Notes: generated by a model not told the origin, from the sequence alone. Positions 53,493 through 62,907 are shown, numbered from the stretch's first letter. The stretch: 64,000 nt of DNA from Clostridiales bacterium (GCA_015055725.1 SVHO01000004.1:20155-84154), one strand, 5' to 3'. Translations and numbers: made by a program.

Positions 53493-54198
53493 ATTTTGCT
53501 CTCTTTTTTGGTTTTTCTTTGTTTATATACGCTATGACGCTAACACCCGTTAATTCTTCAAACTCAGTTTTATCTCTAACGGTGTTATCTAAAACGTAAA
53601 CGACTAATACTGCCACCGCGGTTATAACTAAACCTATAACACCGCCGAGTATAGCGTATTTGGTGTGCCCAACGTTTGACGTATACGTGCTGTTTCGTTG
53701 CGTTGGTATAAGTTCTGCCTCTTTTGCAGGAACTGTATCTTGCAAAATTTGAGAGTTAGCAAACGTTTCAAACAAAACGTCAAGTTTTTCAATTGCAAGT
53801 TCAGGCGTTTTATCCGTATAAGTAATTTTGAATATTATGCTTTCTTCTTTTTGCTTGATACCGATTGCACTTGCCGTAATGCTTTCCCCTTCCGTTAGAT
53901 AAGCGTCGTTCGCTTCTTTAATAACGGTTGGGCTTTTAATAACTTCTGAAACTGTTGAAAGAAAAATATCAGCAAGTTCAAAGTTGTTTGCAAGGTTTGC
54001 ACTTTCCATTTCCGTGCGAAGCATAACCGAGCGCGAAGCGGTGTAAGTTGGCTTAACGTATGCAAGTGAATAGCCTAATCCCAACAAGGTGCAAAGCACG
54101 GTCACCATAATCAACAAAACGATATTCTTATAAAGAACTTTAAGAACGGGAATATTATTTGAAGTGTTTTCGTTTATAACGGTGTTTTCTCTTTCCAT
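53491..54198 (-). CDS. Wzz/YveK-like chain-length determinant-type membrane protein (second copy)
   Basis: A 235-residue protein with the polysaccharide co-polymerase plan. There is a cytoplasmic N-terminus, a first helix near 27-48 (IVLLIMVTVLCTLLGLGYSL), a coiled extracytoplasmic region of about 130 residues and a second helix near 185-208. A short cytoplasmic tail ends TGVSVIAYINKEKPKK. It has no Walker motifs, so it is the YveK/CapA-type adaptor without the kinase. Its ATG overlaps the stop of the first copy (TAATG). No partner tyrosine kinase is in the window. Confidence 0.85.
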   Translation of the reverse strand: MERENTVINENTSNNIPVLKVLYKNIVLLIMVTVLCTLLGLGYSLAYVKPTYTASRSVMLRTEMESANLANNFELADIFLSTVSEVIKSPTVIKEANDAYLTEGESITASAIGIKQKEESIIFKITYTDKTPELAIEKLDVLFETFANSQILQDTVPAKEAELIPTQRNSTYTSNVGHTKYAILGGVIGLVITAVAVLVVYVLDNTVRDKTEFEELTGVSVIAYINKEKPKKRAK

Positions 54199-55019
54199 TA
54201 TTTACTCACCCCCATATCTTCAATATAAGCAAGAACGCTCGTTCCAGTTAATTCTTCAAGTTCGTCTTTCGATTTAACCGTGTTATCTAAAAGATTAATT
54301 ATAAACACTAAAATAGCAGAGATAACTAAACCAATCAAAAACCCTATTATTGCAATTTTAGTTTTCGAAACGTCCGTAGTGCAACCCGTATAACCTAACG
54401 GCGTGATTGTTATTACAACACCTGGGAAATACTTAGCGCCCTTTTCTCCCATAGTTGAGTTAACTTCGGCACGGAAAGCTTCAACGTAAATTTTTGCCTT
54501 GACGATAGCTTCTTCTAAAACCGGGTCGGTATAACTAATGGAAAACACGTAAACGTCACTGTTATCGTTTGCTTTAGTGGTCACGTTAACGTTGCTATCC
54601 AAAATATTTTTTTCCGCCGTCATATTTTGGTCGTTATAAGCGTCGTTATGGCTACTAATTTCACCTATAAATTCATCAATGGTATATTCTGGGTCTTTCC
54701 CGCGTTCGTTTTGATATCTTACGTATAAAAAATTTGCACGGTCAACCACAACGCCGTCGTCACAAAAATCAACAACGGTATTGAAAAGTTTCATCATAAC
54801 GTTAACGTTTTCCGTTCCAACAACACCGTTTTGGCGTGACGCCATATAAAGCGCTTCTTCACTCGCTGTGTAGTTAGGTTTTTTGGTGTAAGAATAGCCA
54901 ACTGCCCCCACCGTGCATAAAATTACCACGGCAAGTATTAGCCATATACTTCTCTTAATAGTGAAAAAAAGACTTTTTAATATGCTTTTTCCCGTTTCCT
55001 CAATGCGTTTTTCTTCCAT
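54198..55019 (-). CDS. Wzz/YveK-like chain-length determinant-type membrane protein (first copy)
   Basis: A 273-residue paralogue of the next gene with the same two-helix architecture. The N-terminal helix lies near 24-46 (IWLILAVVILCTVGAVGYSY) and the C-terminal helix near 222-247. The intervening domain is longer and rich in charged residues (ERGKDPEYTIDEF). The cytoplasmic tail TGTSVLAYIEDM resembles that of the second copy. An AGGGGAAAGG site precedes the ATG, 16 bases after the NahK-like gene. Tandem copies without a kinase suggest control of a surface polymer whose synthesis genes lie elsewhere. Confidence 0.85.
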   Translation of the reverse strand: MEEKRIEETGKSILKSLFFTIKRSIWLILAVVILCTVGAVGYSYTKKPNYTASEEALYMASRQNGVVGTENVNVMMKLFNTVVDFCDDGVVVDRANFLYVRYQNERGKDPEYTIDEFIGEISSHNDAYNDQNMTAEKNILDSNVNVTTKANDNSDVYVFSISYTDPVLEEAIVKAKIYVEAFRAEVNSTMGEKGAKYFPGVVITITPLGYTGCTTDVSKTKIAIIGFLIGLVISAILVFIINLLDNTVKSKDELEELTGTSVLAYIEDMGVSK

Positions 55020-55035
55020 GTTTAACGCCTTTCCC

Positions 55036-56130
55036 CTAAATATATTTTTTTATTATTGTATCAATAACTTCCATCTTATCAAAAATTGCTTGCGAAAGAG
55101 CAATCTGATTGCGCGCTCTATCTAAATTATGGCCAGGATATTTCGTCTTAAAATAAACGTCCCCCATAATATAATCGGTTAAAAATCTAACGGCAAGTTC
55201 AACCGTCATAGCGAATACGCCCAAATTCAAAGTTTTCCTTTCAAAATCTGTGAGCGTGTTTTTTAGTTGACTAACGAACCCTTTAGCAAAGGCCTCATAT
55301 TTATCTATGTCTAAATCAACCTTTTCAACGTTCGGGTCATCTTCAAGCGTGGTATTTGCAATAAACCTAATCGCATCTCCAAAATCGTGTGCAATCGCCC
55401 CTGGCATAACCGTATCAAGGTCTAAAACGGCAAGCGCCTCGCCCGTATCCTTATCAAAACTAACGTTGTTGCACTTGGTATCGTTGTGGGTGACGCGAAG
55501 TGGAATTTCACCTGCGTCTAAATGTTTTTGAAGTTTACACGCTAACTCTTCAAACTCAAACAACTTCTTAATTTCCGCTTGAACTTTTTTTGCTCTACCA
55601 CGAACGTCTTCTTTAACCGCACCGTGAAAAACTTTATAACGTTCAACAGTATTGTGAAAGTTTGGTATGGTTATATGTAGTGAATTGGCGTCAAACCCGT
55701 CTAAATAGTTTTGAAATTTACCAAACGCCGAGCCAACCCTTTCAATTATCCCTAAATCTTCACAACTATCGTAAGTTATAGAATTATGGATAAAGCGATA
55801 GCAACGCCAATAGTCACCCATTTCATCAATAAAAAACGGTTCGCCCGTAGTTTTATTAGCAAAAGCTCGCAAAACAAACTTTTGGGTTGAAAGCCCTTGT
55901 TCTTCAATTTGCTTGCGAACATAGTGCGTGACGTTAACGATGTTTTCCATAACCTTTTCAGGTTGTTTAAAAACAGACTTGTTTATGCGCTGAACTATGT
56001 AATTTTTTTCTTCGCCTTCTCTTTCAAACCTAACCAAATAAGTGCTATTTATGTTGCCCGTACTTAGTTCAGAGCAATTAATATACCTACCGGCTATATT
56101 AAAAGACGAACAGATTTCCCCTATGGTCAA
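55036..56130 (-). CDS. NahK-like N-acetylhexosamine 1-kinase (APH family)
   Basis: A 364-residue aminoglycoside-phosphotransferase-fold kinase. It resembles bifidobacterial NahK, which phosphorylates GlcNAc or GalNAc at C1 in host-glycan salvage. Shared blocks are GNINSTYLVRFE, IVQRINKSVF, SAFGKFQNYLDGFDA, LRVTHNDTKCNN (catalytic Asp), VLDLDTVMPGAIAHDFGDAIRF (metal-binding DFGD) and YIMGDVYFKTKYPGHNL. The start is a TTG at 56130, eight bases after AAGGGG. It leads the operon with the two Wzz-like genes, linking sugar 1-phosphate supply with surface glycan. Confidence 0.82.
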   Translation of the reverse strand: MTIGEICSSFNIAGRYINCSELSTGNINSTYLVRFEREGEEKNYIVQRINKSVFKQPEKVMENIVNVTHYVRKQIEEQGLSTQKFVLRAFANKTTGEPFFIDEMGDYWRCYRFIHNSITYDSCEDLGIIERVGSAFGKFQNYLDGFDANSLHITIPNFHNTVERYKVFHGAVKEDVRGRAKKVQAEIKKLFEFEELACKLQKHLDAGEIPLRVTHNDTKCNNVSFDKDTGEALAVLDLDTVMPGAIAHDFGDAIRFIANTTLEDDPNVEKVDLDIDKYEAFAKGFVSQLKNTLTDFERKTLNLGVFAMTVELAVRFLTDYIMGDVYFKTKYPGHNLDRARNQIALSQAIFDKMEVIDTIIKKYI

Positions 56131-56162
56131 AATATATACCCCTTACCTTACCATCATATATC

Positions 56163-56191
56163 ATTTTAACATAAAAAAACTCTAAAAACAA
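56163..56191 (-). promoter_or_regulatory. Promoter of the NahK-like/Wzz-like operon
   Basis: TTGTTT (56186-56191) and TAAAAT (56163-56168) with a 17-base spacer. Confidence 0.55.
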
Positions 56192-56242
56192 TATAAGTTA
56201 AGCCACATTTGGTTTTTAAATGCAAATTTTTGCTAATTTAAC

Positions 56243-57898
56243 TTAGTCTTCAATAATTTTTCCGTTTTTTATCTTTATTTTGCGGTTGCAAATATTTGCA
56301 GGCGCTTTTTTATGTGAAACGATTATAAGCGTTATTTCTCTTAGCGACTTTAAATTATCCAAAACCTTTCTTTCAGTTTCTTCGTCAAGCGCGCTAGTCG
56401 CCTCGTCAAGCAAAATAACGGGGCAATCACAAAGAACGGCGCGAGCAATCGCAATGCGTTGGATTTGCCCTTCCGAAAGCCCAACCCCGTGTTCGCCAAC
56501 CACAGTGTTTAACCCGCTTGGAAGTGTACGAACGAATTCGTTTGAAAGGCTTAAATCAAGCGCGCGTTCAATTTCATCGTCCGTTGCATCTTTTTTAATA
56601 AAGGTGACGTTTTCTTTAATAGTTCCGCTAAACAACATATTGCCTTGCGGAACGTAAGCAAAAAGCGGTCTAGTGCTGTTATCAAGCGCAACGTTTTCAT
56701 TTTCGGTTTTAATCGAGATGCTTCCGCCATCTAATTCGTAAACACCGAGCATGAGTTTCATAAGCGTGCTTTTGCCCACGCCCGAACGCCCTTCGATAAC
56801 GACAAAGTCACCCTTGTTTATGAATAAATTTGCGCCGACCAAAACTTTATCGCGTTCATAAGAAAAGTCAACGTTGTTAAATTCAAAGCCTTTCATTTTA
56901 GCGTAAAGTTGGTGCTTATCAATTTTGTTTTTCGACGGTTCTTCTTCAATCTCTTCAATTTCAATAAGCCTTTCGGTTGACGCCACCATAGCGTAATATT
57001 TAGGCAACACGTTTGACAAAGATGCAAACGGAACTTGAACGTTATTTACGAGTTGTAAAATTGCAGAAAGCGTGCCATAACTCATACCGCCAAGAATTTT
57101 AACCCCACCGTAAATTAGGGCAAATAAATAACCTGCGCTAAAAATAAAGTTATAAGTTGCCGTGCCTAAAACCGAATAATTTTTTCGGCGCATTTTAACC
57201 TTAAAGTTTTCGTTTTGCAAATCCTGGGCTTGCTTTTCAATTTTATCGTTAACTGAAAAAACCTTTACTGCTAACAAATTCTCTATGCACTCTTGCATAA
57301 AAGAGCGCACCTTACCATCTGTTTCCTGCGTTTTTTTGTGCAAACTTTTAAGTTTTCCACGTAAGAGTGAAATCACGATAAACACTAAAAGACCTGCAAC
57401 GGTAAACGCAACGGCAAAAATCCAGTCTAAAATAATAAGCGCAACAACCGCACATATAAGCCTTGCAAACGCCGAAACGACGGTTGGCAATATGCTTGAA
57501 ACGCCTTCGGCAACAACCGAAACGTCAGCCGTAAGCCTATTCATAAGTTCACCGCTGTGATAAGCGCTTATTTTATTTTGCTTTTTATCGAGCACACTTG
57601 AAAAGACGTGCGACTTATATTCCATTTCAAGTTTTCCGCGGATATGCTCTGATAAGCCGTTAACAACAATCCTTAAAACGAACTGAATAACGACTATCCC
57701 GATTATGCCTATCGCGTAATAAGTGAGCCTTTGAACGCTTTTATAAACGGTTGCGCTATCAATAATTTCTTTAATTGCAAACGCAAAGAGAATAGACATA
57801 ACCGAAAAAAGAGCGTTGGCTAAAATCAACAAAGCCATATTGACCCGTTGCTTTTTAGAACGCTTTGCTATCCATTTAATCGGTGTTATTTTATCCAA
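56243..57898 (-). CDS. ABC exporter half-transporter (fused membrane and ATPase domains)
   Basis: A 551-residue type IV ABC exporter. Six membrane segments occupy about residues 15-300. The nucleotide-binding domain has Walker A EGRSGVGKST, signature GLSEGQIQR (a variant of LSGGQ), Walker B VILLDEATSALDE and the switch His in IIVSHKKA. The frame opens at a TTG at 57919 without a usable ribosome site; the TTG at 57898, seven bases after GGAG, is preferred. It acts as a homodimer or with an unlinked partner. Substrate unknown; neighbours are glycan genes. It has its own promoter. Confidence 0.9.
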   Translation of the reverse strand: MDKITPIKWIAKRSKKQRVNMALLILANALFSVMSILFAFAIKEIIDSATVYKSVQRLTYYAIGIIGIVVIQFVLRIVVNGLSEHIRGKLEMEYKSHVFSSVLDKKQNKISAYHSGELMNRLTADVSVVAEGVSSILPTVVSAFARLICAVVALIILDWIFAVAFTVAGLLVFIVISLLRGKLKSLHKKTQETDGKVRSFMQECIENLLAVKVFSVNDKIEKQAQDLQNENFKVKMRRKNYSVLGTATYNFIFSAGYLFALIYGGVKILGGMSYGTLSAILQLVNNVQVPFASLSNVLPKYYAMVASTERLIEIEEIEEEPSKNKIDKHQLYAKMKGFEFNNVDFSYERDKVLVGANLFINKGDFVVIEGRSGVGKSTLMKLMLGVYELDGGSISIKTENENVALDNSTRPLFAYVPQGNMLFSGTIKENVTFIKKDATDDEIERALDLSLSNEFVRTLPSGLNTVVGEHGVGLSEGQIQRIAIARAVLCDCPVILLDEATSALDEETERKVLDNLKSLREITLIIVSHKKAPANICNRKIKIKNGKIIED

Positions 57899-57932
57899 AA
57901 CTCTTCTCCGTTTATTCAAACCTTATTTATTC

Positions 57933-57961
57933 ATTTTAACACAAAAGGCGCAGTTTGTAAA
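57933..57961 (-). promoter_or_regulatory. Promoter of the ABC exporter gene
   Basis: TTTACA (57956-57961) and TAAAAT (57933-57938) with a 17-base spacer. Confidence 0.75.
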
Positions 57962-57975
57962 GTTTTATTTTAATT

Positions 57976-59697
57976 TTACTGTTTATTTATGCTTTCACAC
58001 AAAGTTTTTGATATATCGTTAAATTCTTCGGGTAAAAGTTTATCCACCTTCCTATCGTAAGTGATAAGTCCGTTCGTTTCGTTTTCAATATCAGACACTT
58101 GCGTGTAAATCGCTCCACAAAGCCCATTTTTAACGGCGGGTATTATTTCAGTTTGATATAACTTTCTAAGGCTTTTTACAAACTCTTCACGCGTGCGTTT
58201 TTGCCCGTATCCGTGTGCCTTTTTCTCATTATAAACGTGGTCGTAATCAATATAAGCACTTCCGCCAAACTCTGAAACGACAACGGGTTTATCGCTCGGC
58301 TTAACTTTAATTTTTCTAAAATAAACGTGTTTACTATCAAAATCCGAATTACCACACCTAAACCAGCCCGAAGTTGTGTCTATAAAGCGCGTGCAATCAA
58401 GATTTTTAAGCGTTAAATATGCCTTATCGCTTTCAAACTGCCCCCACCCCTCGTTAAAAATAGTCCAACAACAAATAGAAGGGTGGAATTTAAGCAATTT
58501 AACCGTTTGTTCCATAGTTGATAAAAACGCCTTTCTTTGTTCAGCCTTTTTATGAGTTTTAAAGTCGTTTTTCTTTATTAAACCCACCGTTGGTAAAAGA
58601 GTATCTCGGAAAAAACTATATTCGCCGTTATTTATCATATCTTGCCAAACTATTATTCCACGTTTATCGCACTCGTAATAAAAAATTTGCGGTTCGATTT
58701 TTATATGCTTTCTTAAAGTGTTAAAACCAAGTGCTTTAACCTTTTCAATTTCGTCACCATAAGCGTTTGGTGTGGCAGGCAAAAATAATCCGTCACTCCA
58801 ATAACCTTGGTCAAGTAATCCGTGGAAAAAATATGGCTTTCCGTTTAAGCATAGTCTTTTAATCCCGTCAACAGTTTTAACGCTTAGCGTTCGCAATGCA
58901 AAATAAGATTGAACGCTATCATCTTCGGTGCTAATAGTAAACTCGTATAAATAAGGGTTTTCAGGTGACCACCAAACAGGGGTATCAACTTTAAAATTAA
59001 ATTTTCCGTTTTCAGTTTTATCTTCTATTGTGCCCGTTGGTGTTTTAACATTTAGCGATGCTTTAATAACTCCATCTAAAAATATTTCAACGCTATCTCC
59101 GTCGGTATAACACTTAACGTCTTTAACGTAATTTTTCGGCACGCTTTCAAGCCAAACGGTTTGCCATATGCCCGAAACGGAAGTATACCACATACCGTGC
59201 GGTTTACGCGTTTGCTTGCCATAAGGCAAAATAAGGTCTGATAAATGGTCTTCAACTTCAACGGTTAAAGTGTTATTTTCTTTAATAAACGGGGTTATAT
59301 CCACACTAAAAGGTGTATAACCGCCTATGTGTTCAGTTGCTTTTTTTCCGTTGACGTAAACGCGTGCCACTTGGTCCACCGCGCCAAAATGCAATATAAC
59401 CCTTTCTTTACAAAAATCTTTGGGTAGAGAAAACTCCCTTTCATAAACGAGAATTTTATCTTCTGGATAAACACAGTTCACCCCCGATAATATGCTTTCG
59501 GGTGAAAACGGCACGATTATTTCTTTATCAAATATATTATTTTCGCCGTTTTTAACACCAAACTTCCACTTTCCGTTAAGGCAAAAAAACGAATTTCGCT
59601 TAAGGCGTGGACGGGGATAAACGTTCCACGGCGTTTTAGGCAAGTTTTCGGCATAAACGGTATAAAGTTTTCGGTTTTGGTTTTTACTTTTTTTCAT
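57976..59697 (-). CDS. Glycoside hydrolase family 2 enzyme (beta-galactosidase/glucuronidase-like)
   Basis: A 573-residue GH2 protein. It has an N-terminal sugar-binding jelly roll (RNSFFCLNGKWKFGV to GGYTPFSVDITPFI), an immunoglobulin-like domain and a TIM barrel. The acid/base Glu is in CCWTIFNEGWGQ (NE pair) and the nucleophile Glu in VVVSEFGGSAY. It has no signal peptide, so it acts on imported glycosides. It is shorter than LacZ and nearer the compact GH2 clade common in gut Clostridia. Specificity (galactoside, glucuronide or mannoside) cannot be decided. The start follows AAGGGAAA. Confidence 0.9.
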   Translation of the reverse strand: MKKSKNQNRKLYTVYAENLPKTPWNVYPRPRLKRNSFFCLNGKWKFGVKNGENNIFDKEIIVPFSPESILSGVNCVYPEDKILVYEREFSLPKDFCKERVILHFGAVDQVARVYVNGKKATEHIGGYTPFSVDITPFIKENNTLTVEVEDHLSDLILPYGKQTRKPHGMWYTSVSGIWQTVWLESVPKNYVKDVKCYTDGDSVEIFLDGVIKASLNVKTPTGTIEDKTENGKFNFKVDTPVWWSPENPYLYEFTISTEDDSVQSYFALRTLSVKTVDGIKRLCLNGKPYFFHGLLDQGYWSDGLFLPATPNAYGDEIEKVKALGFNTLRKHIKIEPQIFYYECDKRGIIVWQDMINNGEYSFFRDTLLPTVGLIKKNDFKTHKKAEQRKAFLSTMEQTVKLLKFHPSICCWTIFNEGWGQFESDKAYLTLKNLDCTRFIDTTSGWFRCGNSDFDSKHVYFRKIKVKPSDKPVVVSEFGGSAYIDYDHVYNEKKAHGYGQKRTREEFVKSLRKLYQTEIIPAVKNGLCGAIYTQVSDIENETNGLITYDRKVDKLLPEEFNDISKTLCESINKQ

Positions 59698-59726
59698 TAA
59701 AAATTTTTCCCTTTTGTAAAACAGTT

Positions 59727-59755
59727 AAAAGTCCGACGAAAAACGACGGACTTTT
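59727..59755 (-). terminator. Terminator after the nitrilase-GDPD fusion gene
   Basis: AAAAGTCCG and CGGACTTTT form the outer stem, with a further CG/CG pairing across one mismatch. The 3' arm ends in TTTT on the minus strand. Confidence 0.75.
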
Positions 59756-59768
59756 ATAATTATTTAAA

Positions 59769-61376
59769 TCACTTTTCTAAAGTGTTTTTTATAAGCAAAT
59801 AATCGTTGGTTAAAATGGTGTCAATGCCCATACTTCTATATTTTAAAGCTTCTTCGGGATTATCTGCATAGAAAACGTTGCACTTTATTCCGTTTGCATG
59901 CGCCTTATCAACCGTTTCTTGATTAAAATACGGCTTAAATAATTGAACTTTTTTAGCCCCTAATTCGATTGCTCTTTCAACAATTTCCCACGGCCTTGTG
60001 CCAATATGGCCAACACACATTTCAATATCGGGCGCATATTCCATAAACTGTTTAATAACGCCGTCGTGCGAAATCATAAAATAAACGTGCTTTTCGCAGT
60101 CGTATTTTCTTATCAAATCAACTATTTTTTTCATAGCATCTTCGTCGTATGTATCAGACAAAGTTTTGACGTGGATATTCATTATTACACGGCTTGCGAA
60201 TTTTTGCAAAATATCTTCAAATTTAACTATTTTAAGTCCCTTATACTCTTGGCTAAATTTAGAGCCAAAATCAAGGCTTGTTAGTTCATCAAAATTCTTT
60301 TCGTAAACAAGCCCGCTTCCATCACTAACTCTATCAAGAGTTGCATCGTGGCAAGAAACGATTTCACCATCTTTAGTGGGCCATAAATCAAACTCAATTT
60401 CTTCTGCCCCAAGCGCAATTGCACAGCCAAAAGCTGGCATACTGTTTTCTGGTGCAACCTTATTAAACCCACGGTGTGCGCATATTCGCGGATAAGCCAT
60501 TTTATCATTAAACGGAACGACTGATTTTCCACCGTTGCGATAAAGCCAAGGTCTGCGCCCTTCTTCAATATATTCGTAATGAGATTTAAGCGCGCCCTTA
60601 AAACCTGCAGGCTTATAATATTTTTGGTGCGGGTCAATTTCACAAACACCTTTACCTATCTTACTTTTCATATCGACTAAAACCGTGCCGTCAGGCGCAA
60701 TAATCGAACTGCAACCACAAATTTCACTATCTTCACCGAGAGAAACTGATGCTCTAATTAAATATGCGTTGGTGTTATAGCACAAAAAACGGTTTATAAT
60801 AGAAAGTGCTTGGTGCGTGTCGGTGCGTTGATGTGAGCAACCTATAATAACGTCAATATTTTGTCTTGCAAGGGGTGCGAACGATTCGTAAAAATAAAAA
60901 TCATAGCATGTCATAAACCCAAACCTTATGCCTTCAATTTCAACAAAGTAAGGGTCGTTAGGCTCATAACTATATTCAACGTCTAATTCGTTGCCACCTT
61001 GTTTTTCAGTTTTAACTTCGCTTGGTGCGGGGTGAGCTTTATAATATTTACCAACCACGTTTCCCTTTCTATCAATAGCGTGCGTGGTGTTTCTATAACC
61101 GCTTTCCGTTTTATCGCCCGCGTTAACGAAAACTATTGCGTTGCAACGCTTAGCAGTATCTTTTGCTCTTTCTAAAATATCGGCATTATATTTTTCAATG
61201 CACGCGTGAAATTTATCTTTACTTGACTGTGCAGACGGAATATCGCTATATTCTGGCAAGACGATTAAATCTAAACTTTCATCACACTCGTCAAGAAGTG
61301 CAACCATATCACGATAACAACTGTCAACGTCGTTATCATTTAACGAATAGTAAGGTTGAATTACACAAACCTTCAT
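59769..61376 (-). CDS. Nitrilase-superfamily amidase fused to a glycerophosphodiester phosphodiesterase
   Basis: A 535-residue two-domain protein. Residues 1 to about 265 are a carbon-nitrogen hydrolase with the Glu-Lys-Cys triad. Glu lies in IVLPEYSDIP near 42, Lys in GKYYKAHPAPS near 119 and Cys in FGFMTCYDFYF near 157. From about 295 the chain is a GDPD barrel with CAHRGFNKVAPENS, EIEFDLWPTKDG and VSCHDATLDRVSDG, all catalytic residues present. The reading frame is continuous, with one promoter and ribosome site (AAGGTG). Both domains look active, so the substrate may carry an amide and a glycerophosphodiester; this is inference. No signal peptide. Confidence 0.9.
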   Translation of the reverse strand: MKVCVIQPYYSLNDNDVDSCYRDMVALLDECDESLDLIVLPEYSDIPSAQSSKDKFHACIEKYNADILERAKDTAKRCNAIVFVNAGDKTESGYRNTTHAIDRKGNVVGKYYKAHPAPSEVKTEKQGGNELDVEYSYEPNDPYFVEIEGIRFGFMTCYDFYFYESFAPLARQNIDVIIGCSHQRTDTHQALSIINRFLCYNTNAYLIRASVSLGEDSEICGCSSIIAPDGTVLVDMKSKIGKGVCEIDPHQKYYKPAGFKGALKSHYEYIEEGRRPWLYRNGGKSVVPFNDKMAYPRICAHRGFNKVAPENSMPAFGCAIALGAEEIEFDLWPTKDGEIVSCHDATLDRVSDGSGLVYEKNFDELTSLDFGSKFSQEYKGLKIVKFEDILQKFASRVIMNIHVKTLSDTYDEDAMKKIVDLIRKYDCEKHVYFMISHDGVIKQFMEYAPDIEMCVGHIGTRPWEIVERAIELGAKKVQLFKPYFNQETVDKAHANGIKCNVFYADNPEEALKYRSMGIDTILTNDYLLIKNTLEK

Positions 61377-61408
61377 AATACACCTTCCCCTTAAAAATTG
61401 ATATCAAC

Positions 61409-61437
61409 ATTGTACCATAATAGTAAAATTTGGGCAA
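61409..61437 (-). promoter_or_regulatory. Promoter of the nitrilase-GDPD gene
   Basis: TTGCCC (61432-61437) and TACAAT (61409-61414) are 17 bases apart. TTGATATCAA, a perfect palindrome, lies at 61398-61407 over the predicted transcript start. Confidence 0.6.
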
Positions 61438-61438
61438 T

Positions 61439-61466
61439 AAAAAACGGCAAAATAATTTTGCCGTTT
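61439..61466 (-). terminator. Terminator after the AspT/YidE-type transporter gene
   Basis: An 11-bp stem (AAACGGCAAAA/TTTTGCCGTTT, loop of three) followed on the minus strand by a T-run. Confidence 0.88.
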
Positions 61467-61483
61467 CATAAGTTTTATTATTT

Positions 61484-62869
61484 TTACCCTATTAAGCCTA
61501 TCATTAAATTACAAGCAAGCACAATTAAAACGAGCGCGATAGGATAAGTTGAAGCGTATGCCCCTGCAACGTCTTCCGTTTCAGCACTATTGATAAGTGT
61601 GCCGAGTGCGGGAGTTGAAGTCATACCACCGGTGATTGAACCAAGGCTGTTAAGAAGTGGGAGTTTCAATATTTTTCCGCCCAAGATAAATCCAACAATC
61701 ATCGGAACGATGGTCATAACCGCGCCACCGATAAAGCCCCAAACAACAATCATAGGACCGCTTGGGTTTTCTTTAATTTGGCTAACGAGAGAAACACCAC
61801 CTTCAACGCCTGCGCCGATAAGGAATAACATAAGCCCTAATTCACGTAAAACTTTTGCAGAGTGAGCTGGAACTTCTAACGAAAGTTTACCAATTCTACC
61901 AAAGTGACCGAATACTAAACACATAATAAGCACGCCACCCGTAGTTCCAAGTGAGAAGCAAGCACCATTATAACCTTTGTCCGTTAAAGGAATTTTGATT
62001 GAACCGAGCAAAAGACCTGCAAAGATAGCAAGTGCTAAAGCGGTCAAACCAAAGTCGTCACACTTAAAGAGTTTTTGTTCTTTCTTTTCAGTTGAAGCAA
62101 TAACGTCAACCTTTAAGAGACTTCTTTCATAGTTCATATCAGCCTTCATAAATTTAGGCATAAGTTGAACGAATAAAACAACGCCAACAACACCGAAAGG
62201 ATAAGCGATTGCGTGGCCAAGCGTCACTAGGTTAACGTTTCCAGCAACTTCTTTAGCAGCAGAATAACCAGGGGTTGACGTGAGCGCGCCAGACAAAACA
62301 CCTGAAGAGAAGTCTGCGCCGATACCAGGGATAAGCGCAAAAGCTACTGCAACTGCAGTACCTGCTAAAATAATAACGATACCCATAAGAATATACGTTT
62401 TGAAATTCTTTTTTAAGTCTCTAAAGAATTTAGGGCCTGCAATAAAGCCAACCGAACCAACGAATAAAACCAAACCAACGTTTTGAACGACTGACTTATA
62501 GTAGGTTGTGTTGGTAGATTTTTCCGAAAGGAAGAAAGAGTTCAAAACAGGAACGTTTTCAGGGATAAGCGTACATAAAAATCCGAATAGAATTGCTACC
62601 AAGAAAACACCAGCCGTGCCGAGAGAAACACCCTTAATAGTAATTCTACCAAGCATATAACCAACTGCACTAACGATAAAAATACCTGCCAACAACGTTG
62701 ATATACCAATAACGTTTGATATGCCGAAAACGGTGGTTTCTTGATTATCAACTTTAACGGTTTTGCCCCAACTTGCAGCAATACCGCACCAAACGGCTAT
62801 ACCAATAACAACAACGACTGCAATTGCAATCCAAAGCCATTTAAGACTTTTCTTTTTTTGATTTTCCAT
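61484..62869 (-). CDS. Aspartate:alanine exchanger-family (AspT/YidE/SucE-like) transporter
   Basis: A 461-residue integral membrane protein with about eleven hydrophobic segments. The two family repeats each end in the same motif: GVLSGALTSTPGYSAA near 190 and GSITGGMTSTPALGTLI near 416. It lacks the TrkA-C regulatory domains between the halves that longer YidE/YbjL proteins carry; instead a charged loop of about 30 residues (MKADMNYERSLLKVDVIAST) joins them. The family includes AspT and the succinate exporter SucE. A fumarate-reductase-type gene lies next upstream, which favours a C4-dicarboxylate substrate. Confidence 0.88.
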   Translation of the reverse strand: MENQKKKSLKWLWIAIAVVVVIGIAVWCGIAASWGKTVKVDNQETTVFGISNVIGISTLLAGIFIVSAVGYMLGRITIKGVSLGTAGVFLVAILFGFLCTLIPENVPVLNSFFLSEKSTNTTYYKSVVQNVGLVLFVGSVGFIAGPKFFRDLKKNFKTYILMGIVIILAGTAVAVAFALIPGIGADFSSGVLSGALTSTPGYSAAKEVAGNVNLVTLGHAIAYPFGVVGVVLFVQLMPKFMKADMNYERSLLKVDVIASTEKKEQKLFKCDDFGLTALALAIFAGLLLGSIKIPLTDKGYNGACFSLGTTGGVLIMCLVFGHFGRIGKLSLEVPAHSAKVLRELGLMLFLIGAGVEGGVSLVSQIKENPSGPMIVVWGFIGGAVMTIVPMIVGFILGGKILKLPLLNSLGSITGGMTSTPALGTLINSAETEDVAGAYASTYPIALVLIVLACNLMIGLIG

Positions 62870-62907
62870 TTTAAATTAACTCCTAAAATTTCATCAAGTC
62901 TGTAAAC

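Noticed and set aside
61398..61407. Third copy of the TGATATCA operator near the nitrilase-GDPD promoter
   Set aside because: A single copy of an 8-base AT-rich palindrome is expected about twice by chance in a window of this size; only the spaced pair at 47948-47966 is notable.
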